This document shows, piece by piece, positions 16,716 through 24,360 of a DNA stretch of 64,000 nt; positions within the stretch are counted from its first letter, which is position 1, and each line of letters starts with the position of its first letter. The notes under the pieces are model-generated. The model had not been told where the DNA came from, did no database searches, and worked only from the letters and a program-made list of their open reading frames with translations. Source of the stretch: CAVOXO01 sp963700425 (GTDB lineage Bacteria > Actinomycetota > Acidimicrobiia > Acidimicrobiales > Microtrichaceae); the NCBI GenBank assembly GCA_963700425.1, contig CAVOXO010000001.1:1922001-1986000 (forward strand), in the 5' to 3' direction. The position numbers and the translations under genes are program-made.

Positions 16716-17473
16716 CGCCCGGACCCCGCTCGTCCGGCTGCTTCCGAGAGAGCCTCGATCGCCTCTGCGACTCCGAAGGCACCCTCGTACAGGGCCCGAC
16801 CGACGATGGCGCCGCCGAGGCGGTGGTTCTCGACACACAGTCCCTGAAGATTCACCAGATCGTCGATCCGCCCGACGCCGCCCGACGCGATGAGCTCAGC
16901 GCCCGATCCGCCGACGGCGCCCAGCACGATCGCCAATTGCTCGAAGGACGGGCCATCGAGAGTCCCGTCCCGGTCGATCTCGGTGATCACGAATGCCTCG
17001 ACGCCGTCGGCGGCGAATCGGCGGGCGACCGACACGAGATCCTGGCCACTCGCCACCTCCCAGCCGTGTCCCGCCAGGTCACGGCCGCGGGCATCGAGGC
17101 CGACGGCGACGGGCTGGCGGGCCGAGACCTCGGCGACCAGTTCAGGGTTCTCGAGTGCAGCCGTGCCGATGACGACCCGCGCCACCCCCGCCTCCGCGAG
17201 AGCGCTCGCGGCGTCGAGGTCACGCACTCCCCCGCCACTCTGAACCGGCACGTCCACGGCGTCGCAGATCGCCTCGATGGCTCCCCGGTTGACCGGGTTG
17301 CCGCTTCGTGCTGCGTCCAGATCGACGACGTGTATCCAGTCGGCACCCGCTGCGGCGAAGGCTTCCGCCTGAGCCACCGGGTCGTCGCCGTAGTGGGTCT
17401 CGGCGTCATAGTTTCCGCGCAGCAGCCGGACACAGCGTCCGGCTCGCAGATCGATGGCCGGGTAGAGCCTCAT
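16712..17473 (-). CDS. hisA: phosphoribosylformimino-AICAR ribotide isomerase
   Basis: A 253-residue TIM barrel that isomerises ProFAR to PRFAR. MRLYPAIDLRAGRCVRLLRG carries the first catalytic Asp, VITEIDRDGTLDGPS the second, and VQSGGGVRDLDAA and LIASGGVGRIDDL the phosphate loops. Some actinobacteria use a bifunctional PriA that also replaces TrpF; here a separate trpF exists, so a dedicated HisA is the simpler reading, but sequence alone does not exclude dual activity. The ATG overlaps the hisH stop and its own stop overlaps the hisF start (ATGA both times). Confidence 0.95.
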   Translation of the reverse strand: MRLYPAIDLRAGRCVRLLRGNYDAETHYGDDPVAQAEAFAAAGADWIHVVDLDAARSGNPVNRGAIEAICDAVDVPVQSGGGVRDLDAASALAEAGVARVVIGTAALENPELVAEVSARQPVAVGLDARGRDLAGHGWEVASGQDLVSVARRFAADGVEAFVITEIDRDGTLDGPSFEQLAIVLGAVGGSGAELIASGGVGRIDDLVNLQGLCVENHRLGGAIVGRALYEGAFGVAEAIEALSEAAGRAGSGR

Positions 17474-18084
17474 CGGGTCTCCTCTCGCGCCCATTCGACG
17501 AAGTTCTCGAGAATGGCGAGCCCGACGGGACCCGACTTCTCGGGGTGGAACTGGGTGGCCCACAGTCGTCCCGTGCTGATCGCCGCCACCTGGGGGCCGC
17601 CGTAGTCGCAGGTGGCGACCGTCGCCTCGTCGAGGGGGGCCACATAGCTGTGCACGAAGTACACCCACGGGTCGTCGAGCCCGGCGAGCATCGGGTGTCC
17701 GGGCGCAACGGGGTCGAGTCGATTCCACTGCATCTGAGGCCGCTTCACCCCCTCCGGAAGGAGATCGATGGTTCCCTTCAGAACCCCCAGGCCGGCGACG
17801 CCGGGGCTCTCGGTCGACGACTCGTACAGCATCTGCATGCCCACGCAGACCCCGAGGAAGGGACGGTCGGCCTCGACGGCGGCGAGAGCCACCTTGTCCA
17901 GACCCGACGCGACCAGCGCCTCGACACACGCTCCGAAGTTCCCGACGCCCGGCAGAACGACGGCGTCGGCCGCTTCGGCCTCCTCGGCGCGCTCGCACAG
18001 TCGGGTGTCGGCTCCCACCCGCTCCAGCGCCTTCTGGGCGGATCGGAGGTTTCCGATCCCGTAGTCGAGAACGGCGACCCTCAC
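17470..18084 (-). CDS. hisH: imidazole glycerol phosphate synthase, glutamine amidotransferase subunit
   Basis: A 204-residue class I glutamine amidotransferase that feeds ammonia to HisF. The nucleophile Cys is in RPFLGVCVGMQMLYESS, and the catalytic His/Glu pair is in WATQFHPEKSG. The N-terminal VLDYGIGNLRSAQKALERVG and VLPGVGNFG (oxyanion region) are typical. GTG 18084 overlaps the hisB stop as GTGA, and its own stop overlaps the hisA ATG. Confidence 0.96.
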   Translation of the reverse strand: MRVAVLDYGIGNLRSAQKALERVGADTRLCERAEEAEAADAVVLPGVGNFGACVEALVASGLDKVALAAVEADRPFLGVCVGMQMLYESSTESPGVAGLGVLKGTIDLLPEGVKRPQMQWNRLDPVAPGHPMLAGLDDPWVYFVHSYVAPLDEATVATCDYGGPQVAAISTGRLWATQFHPEKSGPVGLAILENFVEWAREETR

Positions 18085-18671
18085 AGCGTCCCCTTGGTCG
18101 ACGGCACGCCCACGCCGTCGACGCGGATCGCGTCACGCAGGCACCGGGCGACGCCCTTGAAGGTGGCCTCGATGACGTGGTGGGTGTTGACCCCGGCCCG
18201 TCGATTCACGTGCAGGGTGAATCTCGCGGCCTCGGCGATGCTCACGAAGAAGTGCTCGGCCATCTCGGGGTTGAACGGTGGCGATCCGAGTGGGAGCACC
18301 TCGCCGAACGGCACGTCGTAGGCGATGAACGGCCTGCCCGACAGATCCAGGGCGACCTCGATGAGCGCCTCGTCGAGAGGAAAGGCACCCGAGGCGAACC
18401 GTCTGATCCCCGTCTTGTCGCCGAGGGCCTCGGCGAATGCCTCACCGAGCAGGATCCCGACGTCCTCGATGGTGTGATGACCGTCCACGTCGAGGTCGCC
18501 CACCGCCGCCACGGTGAGATCGAAGCCTCCGTGGCGGCCCAATTGGTCCAACATGTGGTCGAAGAACGGAAGCCCCGTCGAGATCGAGGTGTCGCCGACG
18601 CCGTCGAGCTCGATGTCGATGGTGATGTCGGTCTCGTTCGTGACGCGGTGTCGTTCGGCGCGACGGCTCAT
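18081..18671 (-). CDS. hisB: imidazoleglycerol-phosphate dehydratase
   Basis: A 196-residue monofunctional HisB that dehydrates imidazole glycerol phosphate. The two metal-binding repeats are present: FFDHMLDQLGRHGGFDL with DGHHTIEDVGILLGEA, and GRPFIAYDVPF with HFFVSIAEAARFTLHV plus GVNTHHVIEATFKGVAR. There is no N-terminal phosphatase domain, unlike enterobacterial HisB. The ATG overlaps the hisC stop (ATGA). An in-frame upstream extension exists but contains no family motifs. Confidence 0.96.
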   Translation of the reverse strand: MSRRAERHRVTNETDITIDIELDGVGDTSISTGLPFFDHMLDQLGRHGGFDLTVAAVGDLDVDGHHTIEDVGILLGEAFAEALGDKTGIRRFASGAFPLDEALIEVALDLSGRPFIAYDVPFGEVLPLGSPPFNPEMAEHFFVSIAEAARFTLHVNRRAGVNTHHVIEATFKGVARCLRDAIRVDGVGVPSTKGTL

Positions 18672-19748
18672 GGTGACGTGTCCAGTTCTTCTCGGAGGGC
18701 GGTGACGAAGCGGTCGTTCTCGTCGGGGGTTCCCAGGGTCACCCGTAGGCACCCGTCGAGGCCCGGCCACGAGCTGCAGTCGCGCACCAGGATCGACCGC
18801 TCCACGAGCGCCGCCCACAGAGCGTCGCGCGTCGCGCCGGTCCGGACGGAAGAGGATGAAGTTCGCGCCCGAGCGCCACTGCCGGACCGGTAGGTCGCCG
18901 AGCGCATGTGCGAGACGGCCCCGTTCCTCCACGATGCCCGCGACCCTCTTGTTCATGGCGTCGACGTAGTCGAGGGCGATGAGACCGGCACGTTGCGTGA
19001 CCGCATCGAGGTGATAGGGCAGAACGATCTTGTCGAGCTCGGCCACCAGTCGCGATGAGCCCACGGCGTACCCCAGACGGGCAGCAGCCATCGACCACGT
19101 CTTGGAGAACGTCCGGGTCACCAGGATCGGGCGGTTCTCCGCCACGAGATCCAGCGAGGACGACGGTGAGAACTGGCCGTACGCCTCGTCCACGACCAGG
19201 AGGCCGCCGTTGGCCTCGACAGCAGTGAGGACGGCGTCGACGGTCTCGGACGGCTCGACGGTGCCGCTGGGATTGTTGGGAGAGCACAGAAACGTGACCG
19301 CCGGCGCATGCGACGCGATGAGTGCGCACGCTGCGTCGGGGTCCACCGTGAAATCGGACCGACGCGGGCCGGTCACCACCTCGGTCCCCGAGACCCGGGC
19401 GATATGGGAATGCAGGGCGTAGGTCGGTTCGAATGTCAGTGCGCTCCTGCCGGGCCCTCCGAATGTCAACAGAACCGTCTGGAGCGCCTCGTTGGACCCG
19501 TTCGCGGGAAACACCTGGTCGGGCCGGACGCCGTCGAGAGCGGCGATACGGCGACGAAGTTCCACGGCACCGCGTTCGGGGTAGCGGTTCCACTCGATCT
19601 CGTCGACGGCACGGGACAACCGTTCGGAGAACTCCGGCGGAGGAGGTCCGGGCGCCTCGTTCGTGTTGAGGCGGATGTCGACGTCGACCTGCGCCGAGTG
19701 GTACCCCTCCAAGAGGGCGAGGTCCTCGCGGACCCGGGGCCACGTCAC
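18668..19748 (-). CDS. hisC: histidinol-phosphate aminotransferase (one frameshift near the 3' end)
   Basis: A class I/II PLP aminotransferase of about 360 residues that converts imidazole acetol phosphate to histidinol phosphate. Motifs include DIRLNTNEAPGPPP, NRYPERGAVELRRRIA, NGSNEALQ, FLCSPNNPSGT, VVDEAYGQFS and the PLP lysine in TRTFSKTWSMAAARLGY. The frame breaks near 18835, after SGANFILFRP; the C-terminal ILVRDCSSWPGLDGCLRV continues in the next frame to a stop at 18668 that overlaps hisB. GTG 19748 overlaps the hisD stop. Confidence 0.92.
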
Positions 19749-21097
19749 GGCAGCGGTCCGGTGATCGACCCCTGCCCGGGCGCGGGGGGCGTCTCCGGCC
19801 GGCCCGACCTCAGTGACGCCGACAGCGCATGGGCCTGGAGGCCCTCCGCCATGGCCAGACGCTCGACGTGGGGAGCCATCGCGGCGAACTGGGACTCGGA
19901 GAACTCGATGATGTGGTGGCTCTTGAGGAAGTCGGACACCCCGAGCGCCGATGCGAACCGGGCCGAACCGTGAGTGGGGAGAACGTGGGAGGGCCCCGCC
20001 ACGTAGTCCCCCGCCGATGCCGGAGAGAAGGGCCCCAGGAAGATCGCCCCGGCGTTGCGGACCTGCGTGGCCGCCGATCCCGGGTCCGCGATCATGAGCT
20101 GGAGGTGCTCCGGCGCCACCAGATCGGAGACCTCGAGCGCCTGATCGAGGTCTCGGACGAGCACGATCCGGCCGGCGGTTCGCAGCGTCTCGACGACGTC
20201 GGACGACCGAGGCAGGGTGCCCGCGAGCTCGGCCACGTTCCGCTCGACGGCGTCGGCCACCGTGTCGTCCCAGGTGATGAACCAGGCCAGCCCGTCGGGG
20301 CCGTGTTCGGCCTGAACGAGGACGTCGACGGCGGCCAGGCGGGCATCGACGCTGTTGTCCGCGATGACGACGATCTCGGAGGGGCCGGCGAAGGCCGACG
20401 CCACCCCCACTCGACCCGACACGAGGCGCTGGGCGATGGCCACGTAGCGATTGCCGGGACCGCAGATGACGTCGACGGCCTCGATGCCCGGCGTCCCGAA
20501 CGCGAGGGCTCCGATGGCCTGCGCGCCACCCACCGCGTGGACCTCGCTCACGCCGGCGACGCCCGCCGCGGCGAGCGTCACGTCGGAGATCGAGCCCGTG
20601 CCACGATCCGGTGGACAGCACACGACGATCCGGTCGACCCCCGCGACCGCCGCCGGAATGGCCGTCATGAGCAGAGTCGAGGGATACGCGGCGCGCCCAC
20701 CGGGCACGTAGCACCCGACGGAACCGACGGGTCGGTAGCTGGAGGTGATGGTCGCTCCCTCGACGTGACGCGACCCGTTGGGCATTTGTGAGCGATGGAA
20801 CGACCTGATGCGTTCGGCCGCGAAGGTCAGGGAGTCGATGAGAGCGGGATCGACCCGGGCCATGGCGTCGGTGATCTCGGCCCGGTCGACGAGCGTGCGA
20901 TCGAGATCCACCCCGTCGAGCTCTGCGGTGAGCTGGATCAGCGCGTCGTCACCGTCCGCCGCGACGCGGGCGAGAATCGCCTCGACCACCTCCCGGGGTC
21001 CCTCCGAGGTCAGGTCCGGCCTGGTGAGTTCGCCGGCGAGCCCGCCGGTCTCGCCGCGGACGTCGATTCGTTCGATGTGGAGCGCGGGCCGGGACAC
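19745..21097 (-). CDS. hisD: histidinol dehydrogenase
   Basis: A 450-residue HisD, which oxidises L-histidinol twice with NAD to give histidine, the last steps of the pathway. Recognisable blocks are VGCYVPGGRAAYPSTLLM, VCCPPDRGTGSISDVTLAAA, GGAQAIGALAFGTPGI, DVICGPGNRYVAIAQR, FAGPSEIVVIAD, QAEHGPDG (zinc ligands), VAPEHLQLM and AGPSHVLPTHGSARF. GTG 21097 is preferred over the TTG at 21130 because TAGCGT lies 8 nt upstream and the protein then starts SRPALHIERID. It is the first gene of the hisDCBHAF operon. Confidence 0.95.
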   Translation of the reverse strand: MSRPALHIERIDVRGETGGLAGELTRPDLTSEGPREVVEAILARVAADGDDALIQLTAELDGVDLDRTLVDRAEITDAMARVDPALIDSLTFAAERIRSFHRSQMPNGSRHVEGATITSSYRPVGSVGCYVPGGRAAYPSTLLMTAIPAAVAGVDRIVVCCPPDRGTGSISDVTLAAAGVAGVSEVHAVGGAQAIGALAFGTPGIEAVDVICGPGNRYVAIAQRLVSGRVGVASAFAGPSEIVVIADNSVDARLAAVDVLVQAEHGPDGLAWFITWDDTVADAVERNVAELAGTLPRSSDVVETLRTAGRIVLVRDLDQALEVSDLVAPEHLQLMIADPGSAATQVRNAGAIFLGPFSPASAGDYVAGPSHVLPTHGSARFASALGVSDFLKSHHIIEFSESQFAAMAPHVERLAMAEGLQAHALSASLRSGRPETPPAPGQGSITGPLP

Positions 21098-21105
21098 GGC
21101 CGTCC

Positions 21106-21111
21106 ACGCTA
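21106..21111 (-). promoter_or_regulatory. putative -10 hexamer of the his operon
   Basis: TAGCGT, 8 nt before GTG 21097. The spacing is slightly long for a leaderless start but within the range seen here. Confidence 0.35.
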
Positions 21112-21150
21112 CTGGCGGCCGTCGAGCCAATGCCCATCGATATCAGCTGC

Positions 21151-21156
21151 TAGACA
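21151..21156 (+). promoter_or_regulatory. putative -10 hexamer of the 66-aa gene
   Basis: TAGACA, 6 nt before ATG 21163; divergent from the his operon promoter about 40 bp away. Confidence 0.4.
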
Positions 21157-21162
21157 GCGCAC

Positions 21163-21363
21163 ATGTCGTTGTCGTCGGAACTCGGAAGCACGGCCTCGAC
21201 GCTCGAGCAACTGCTCGAGCGGGTGTCCACCTCCGCCGACAGCCTCATGGGCACCCCCGACGAGGACATCGGGTACGGGCTCATGGACGTCGAGCGCTCG
21301 TTGAGGACCGCCAACCGCCGTCTGGAGAGAATCGTCCGGGACCTCCGGGGTCGTCCCGGCTGA
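21163..21363 (+). CDS. small hypothetical helical protein (66 aa)
   Basis: A 66-residue, charged, almost wholly helical protein (TLEQLLERVSTSADSL near the start, MDVERSLRTANRRLERIVRD near the end) without membrane segments or cysteines. No family recognised. A -10-like hexamer 6 nt before the ATG and a clean gap to the next hairpin support it as a real gene. It could be a small adaptor or coiled-coil protein; there is no contextual clue to function. Confidence 0.6.
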   Translation: MSLSSELGSTASTLEQLLERVSTSADSLMGTPDEDIGYGLMDVERSLRTANRRLERIVRDLRGRPG

Positions 21364-21374
21364 CGGACCGGCGG

Positions 21375-21409
21375 GAAAAAGTGGAACGGCGCCCCGTAGG
21401 GCGCCGTTC
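21375..21409 (-). terminator. intrinsic terminator on the minus strand
   Basis: A perfect 11-bp stem (21384-21394 with 21399-21409, loop of 4) is followed on the minus strand by CCACTTTTT. This is the only hairpin in the window with a proper T-run, and it lies about 60-95 nt downstream of a strong minus-strand promoter. Confidence 0.7.
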
Positions 21410-21468
21410 GGGCGAATCGGGTGGCGGGATCCCAATGTCGCCGGATACCAGGTTGGCGGGAACCTGAT
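21375..21468 (-). ncRNA. candidate small RNA (about 94 nt), unknown class
   Basis: A minus-strand unit with promoter, two hairpins and a terminator lies between convergent genes. The promoter TCGACA-17 nt-TATATT (21475-21503) would start RNA near 21468. The first hairpin is CAGGTT-CCCGCC-AACCTG (21449-21466), then a GGGATCCC palindrome, then the 11-bp terminator hairpin with T-run. No open frame of note lies in it. The other reading is a leader with attenuator ahead of hisD, whose start is about 280 nt further, but that would cross the antisense of the 66-aa gene. I cannot match it to 6S, 4.5S or a known riboswitch. Confidence 0.4.
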
Positions 21469-21681
21469 GTAGGCAATATAGCCCATCCCGCAACCACTGT
21501 CGAGCATTTCTTCGCCACGATCAGTGACAATTCCCTCAGGCGGCTCCGACTCAGCTCCGCGCCGCTCCCAAAATGACGCCGTGTGTGGTGCCGCGACCAC
21601 ACGGATTCGTCCGGGTCGCGGCCCCCGTGATCGAGCGGACCACCGGCCGTCGACCAGATGCGACGGGGCGTGCCGACCTAC
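21410..21681. other. intergenic stretch between convergent genes
   Basis: With the hairpin at 21375-21409 this makes a 318-nt gap without a supported protein gene. It holds the small-RNA promoter (21475-21503) and the 5' part of that candidate. In 21504-21681 I see nothing beyond the 3' flank of nth: no tRNA, repeat or conserved frame. Confidence 0.6.
21475..21503 (-). promoter_or_regulatory. consensus-like -35/-10 promoter for the candidate small RNA
   Basis: Minus strand TCGACA (21498-21503), 17-bp spacer, TATATT (21475-21480): five of six matches to each housekeeping-sigma consensus box, unusually good for this G/C-rich window. Confidence 0.5.
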
Positions 21682-22323
21682 TCACATCTGGCGCGACGGA
21701 CACACCGCCGCGAGGACGCACTCACCGCATCGGGGTCGGCGGGCGATGCACACCCTCCTCCCGTGCAGGATGAGGCGAAGGCTGAACTCGCCGCGCGCCG
21801 CTGCGGGGACCATCGGATTCAAGTCCGCCTCCACCTTGACCGGATCGGTCTCCTCGCTGAGACCGAGCAGTCGGCTCAGTCGAAGCACGTGAGTGTCGAC
21901 GGGCAACCCCGGGCGATCGAGAGCGACGCTCCGCACGACGTTGGCCGTCTTGCGACCCACTCCCGGCAGACTCGTGAGATCCTTCATCGACGAGGGCACG
22001 TCGCCGTCGAAGGCCTCGACGAGCCGACGGGACATGCCCAGGAGATTGCGGGCCTTCGACGAGAAGAACCCCGTCGAACGGATCACCGCCTCGAGCTCGG
22101 AAGGGTCGGCGTGGGCGAGGGACTCCGCGTCGGGCCACCGCTCGAACAGGGTGGGAGTCACCATGTTGACCCGGGCGTCGGTGCACTGGGCACTGAGGAT
22201 GGTCGCCACCAGCAACTCGAAGGCATTGCGGTGATCGAGTTCGCACTCCGCGTCGGGATACTCGGCGGCGAGCAACCGATCGACCTCGCGGGCCCGGCCC
22301 TTGGGTGAACGGGGACGTGCCAC
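21682..22323 (-). CDS. nth: endonuclease III
   Basis: A 213-residue base-excision-repair glycosylase/AP lyase that removes oxidised pyrimidines. The helix-hairpin-helix is at LTSLPGVGRKTANVV (116-130) with catalytic Lys125; the conserved Asp143 follows in PVDTHVLRLSRLLGL. The [4Fe-4S] cluster ligands are Cys192, Cys199, Cys202 and Cys208 with the usual 6-2-5 spacing. GTG 22323 has TACCGT 6 nt upstream, so the mRNA is probably leaderless. Function is clear from catalytic and cluster residues. Confidence 0.95.
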   Translation of the reverse strand: MARPRSPKGRAREVDRLLAAEYPDAECELDHRNAFELLVATILSAQCTDARVNMVTPTLFERWPDAESLAHADPSELEAVIRSTGFFSSKARNLLGMSRRLVEAFDGDVPSSMKDLTSLPGVGRKTANVVRSVALDRPGLPVDTHVLRLSRLLGLSEETDPVKVEADLNPMVPAAARGEFSLRLILHGRRVCIARRPRCGECVLAAVCPSRQM

Positions 22324-22329
22324 CGCCTG

Positions 22330-22335
22330 ACGGTA
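22330..22335 (-). promoter_or_regulatory. putative -10 hexamer of nth
   Basis: TACCGT, 6 nt before GTG 22323. Confidence 0.45.
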
Positions 22336-22405
22336 CCTCAGCGGCGCCGGGCTCTCGCCCGACGCCGCGATCCCACCCGATCTCCGCTGATGTTCAGGGC
22401 CCGGG

Positions 22406-23572
22406 TCAGTCCTCTGACGATCGACCAGGCCGGCCGGCCCACATCAAGAGGGCGCCGAGAGCGATGAGCGAACCGCCTGCGAGCGACCGGCCCGACGCCG
22501 CTCCGCCCGTCACCGCCAGACGAGCAGGTGGTGTCGGTACCCGGGTCACCCTGCCGACCGTCGGAGCCACCGTGGTCGGGGCGGCCGACGCGAGGGTGGT
22601 CGTCGTGGTCTGATCGACGTCGACGGGTGTGGTGGTGGTCGTGGTCGCCTCCACCGCCGTCGTGGTGGTGGTGGTGGTGGAGGTCGTGGTCGTGGTCGCC
22701 TCCACCGCCGTCGTGGTGGTGGTCGTGGTCGTGGTCGTGGTCGCCTCCACCGCCGTCGTGGTGGTGGTGGTGGTCGCCTCCACCGCCGTCGAGGTCGTCG
22801 TCGTGGTCGACTCGCACGACGGGACGACGACCAGGATCCGGTTGTGGGTCGAGGAATCGGTGGTTCTCCACCAACCCCTCACCCGCAGGAGAGACCCGAC
22901 GGGGAACGACGACGGGATCGCGATGCCATCCCTGGCGACGGCCTCCCCCGGAGCGAGGGGGAGCACACCACCCACCGACGGCCAGATCACGGTCTCGAGG
23001 CTGTCTCGGAACGCTCCGTCGGACAGCGTGACGTTCATGTCGTGGGGGGACATGTCGTTGTTGGTCAGTCGGAAGCTCACCCTCGCCTGATCACCCACAC
23101 AGACCACCCCCGCAACGAAGTCGGGGCCCCGCGAGGGAAGACCGACGGCGGCGGACGTGGAGCACATGTCCCCCCGGGAGGTCACCGTCGCCGAGAGCGC
23201 CGTGCCCTCCCACGACGCGACGGTGTCGACGTCACTTCCGGTGGGCACTCCCTCGGGCCAGTTCGCCGTCCCGCTCACCGTCGCACCTGCTGCGACCGTG
23301 ACCCCCTGCACGATCACCACACCCCCGGTCGTCACCGTCAGCGATTCGGCGGTTCCGCCGGAGTTGGTGACGTCGAAGCGAACCACGGGACGTCCGTCGT
23401 CACATGCCGGACCCATCAGGAGAACCGGTGCCGTCGACGACCCTGCATGGGCGACGCCGGCGAAGAGAACCGCGGCGCCGATCGTGGTCACGACCGCGCC
23501 GACCCGAACGACATCGCGACGGCGTCGCGATCGGGAGGCCGTCGGAGAAGTGTGCGACATGGGGGAAGTCAT
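22406..23572 (-). CDS. secreted Thr-rich surface protein with LAxTG-like sorting signal
   Basis: A 388-residue exported protein. After a basic head (SRSRRRRDVVRVG) comes a signal peptide ending AGVAHA, then about 210 residues of beta-rich, DUF11/CARDB-like sequence with paired cysteines, then a Thr/Ser region with four TAVEA blocks between poly-Thr runs (about 255-330). The C-terminus is a classic sorting signal: LAVTG at about 352-356, a hydrophobic helix and a basic RPGR tail. LAxTG is the motif used by class E sortases of high-GC actinobacteria, so covalent wall anchoring is likely. The poly-Thr stalk probably holds the head away from the wall and may be O-mannosylated. The ATG has GAGGA 5 nt upstream. 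The head's ligand is unknown. Confidence 0.75.
   Translation of the reverse strand: MTSPMSHTSPTASRSRRRRDVVRVGAVVTTIGAAVLFAGVAHAGSSTAPVLLMGPACDDGRPVVRFDVTNSGGTAESLTVTTGGVVIVQGVTVAAGATVSGTANWPEGVPTGSDVDTVASWEGTALSATVTSRGDMCSTSAAVGLPSRGPDFVAGVVCVGDQARVSFRLTNNDMSPHDMNVTLSDGAFRDSLETVIWPSVGGVLPLAPGEAVARDGIAIPSSFPVGSLLRVRGWWRTTDSSTHNRILVVVPSCESTTTTTSTAVEATTTTTTTAVEATTTTTTTTTTTAVEATTTTTSTTTTTTTAVEATTTTTTPVDVDQTTTTTLASAAPTTVAPTVGRVTRVPTPPARLAVTGGAASGRSLAGGSLIALGALLMWAGRPGRSSED
22628..22807 (-). repeat. in-gene minisatellite encoding poly-Thr/TAVEA units
   Basis: Four copies of a GTCGCCTCCACCGCCGTCG-type segment are separated by runs of GGT/CGT triplets of different length, all in frame in the Thr-rich stalk. 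Such arrays change copy number by slippage, so stalk length may vary between strains. Confidence 0.7.
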
Positions 23573-23682
23573 TGCGTCCTCGTGGTCCGTGACTGCGGTC
23601 TATGGAGAGACCGTAAGGATCGAGGCGACGAATGCCAGGAAAACCGCACGAAATGTCACAAACCGTGACAATCGACGCTGCG

Positions 23683-23688
23683 TACACT
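23683..23688 (+). promoter_or_regulatory. putative -10 hexamer of mshD
   Basis: TACACT, 6 nt before ATG 23695; it decides that start over an in-frame ATG 63 nt upstream. Confidence 0.45.
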
Positions 23689-23694
23689 GCGAAG

Positions 23695-24336
23695 ATGACC
23701 GCGCCACCTCCCTCTGCCGCCGAATTGGTCACTCTGGGCGCGCATCCAAGCACTCGGAGTGGTACAACGACCTGGTGGTTCCATGACCCCGGCGCCGAGG
23801 TCTCCGAATGGATGTCGCGCCGCGAACTCGTCCCGCATCGACGTCTCCACCAGATGCGTGTCGCGCTCCCACTCGCTGGTGTCACGCCGGCGGTCACCCG
23901 CGCGTTCCGACCGGGACTCGATGACGACGGCCTTCTGGTGGTCAACAACCGCGCCTTCGACTGGCATCCCGACCAGGGGGGATGGTCGATCGACGATCTG
24001 CGCGACCGGATGTCGCAGTCGTGGTTCGATCCCGACGGGTGTCGAATTCTCGATCTCGACGACACCGGCCGGGTCGACGGGTTCTGTTGGATGAAGGTGC
24101 ACGATGACCCGCCGAGTGGCGAGATCCACGTGATCGCCCTCGATCCCACACTTCACGGCCGCGGGCTCGGCGCGCCGCTCGCCGCAGCCGGCTTGGACTG
24201 GGCCGCCCGACGCGACATCCACACCGGAATGCTGTATGTCGAGGAGGACAACGTCCCTGCCGTGTCGCTCTATCTGGGGATGGGATTCTCGATTCACCAC
24301 ACCGATCTCGGCCTGATCGGCCCCTCACCCGATTGA
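23695..24336 (+). CDS. mshD: mycothiol synthase-like GNAT acetyltransferase (short form)
   Basis: A 213-residue protein matching the C-terminal, catalytically active GNAT domain of MshD, which acetylates cysteinyl-glucosaminyl-inositol in the last step of mycothiol synthesis. Family landmarks are VNNRAFDWHPDQGGWS, SWFDPDGCRILDLDD, GEIHVIALDPTLHGRGLG (acetyl-CoA loop) and LYVEEDNVPAVSLYLGMGF. Typical MshD is about 300 residues with two GNAT domains; here only the tail of the N-terminal domain (SEWMSRRELVPHRRLHQM) remains. Upstream there is only about 120 bp before the divergent gene, so the short form is not explained by a frameshift. A different small-molecule substrate is possible. Confidence 0.75.
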   Translation: MTAPPPSAAELVTLGAHPSTRSGTTTWWFHDPGAEVSEWMSRRELVPHRRLHQMRVALPLAGVTPAVTRAFRPGLDDDGLLVVNNRAFDWHPDQGGWSIDDLRDRMSQSWFDPDGCRILDLDDTGRVDGFCWMKVHDDPPSGEIHVIALDPTLHGRGLGAPLAAAGLDWAARRDIHTGMLYVEEDNVPAVSLYLGMGFSIHHTDLGLIGPSPD

Positions 24337-24347
24337 CCCCGTGCCGA

Positions 24348-24353
24348 TACGAT
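24348..24353 (+). promoter_or_regulatory. putative -10 hexamer of rlmN
   Basis: TACGAT, 7 nt before GTG 24361. Confidence 0.45.
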
Positions 24354-24360
24354 CGCTGCG

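Noticed and set aside
18081..20714. A 877-codon open frame covering parts of hisD, hisC and hisB
   Set aside because: The N-terminal third is antisense-like, out-of-frame translation of hisD, and hisC runs into hisB only because of a frameshift near 18835. The three genes have normal GTGA/ATGA boundaries in their own frames.
21410..21480. T-box or other tRNA-sensing riboswitch before the his operon
   Set aside because: The GGGTGGC-like stretch lacks the rest of the T-box antiterminator signature, and the unit is about 280 nt from hisD with another gene antisense to it. I keep only a small-RNA hypothesis.
22628..22807. Regularly spaced repeats as a possible CRISPR array
   Set aside because: The repeats are in frame within a secreted protein, consist of GGT/CGT triplets encoding Thr, and the intervals are not unique spacers of constant length. 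No cas genes are present.
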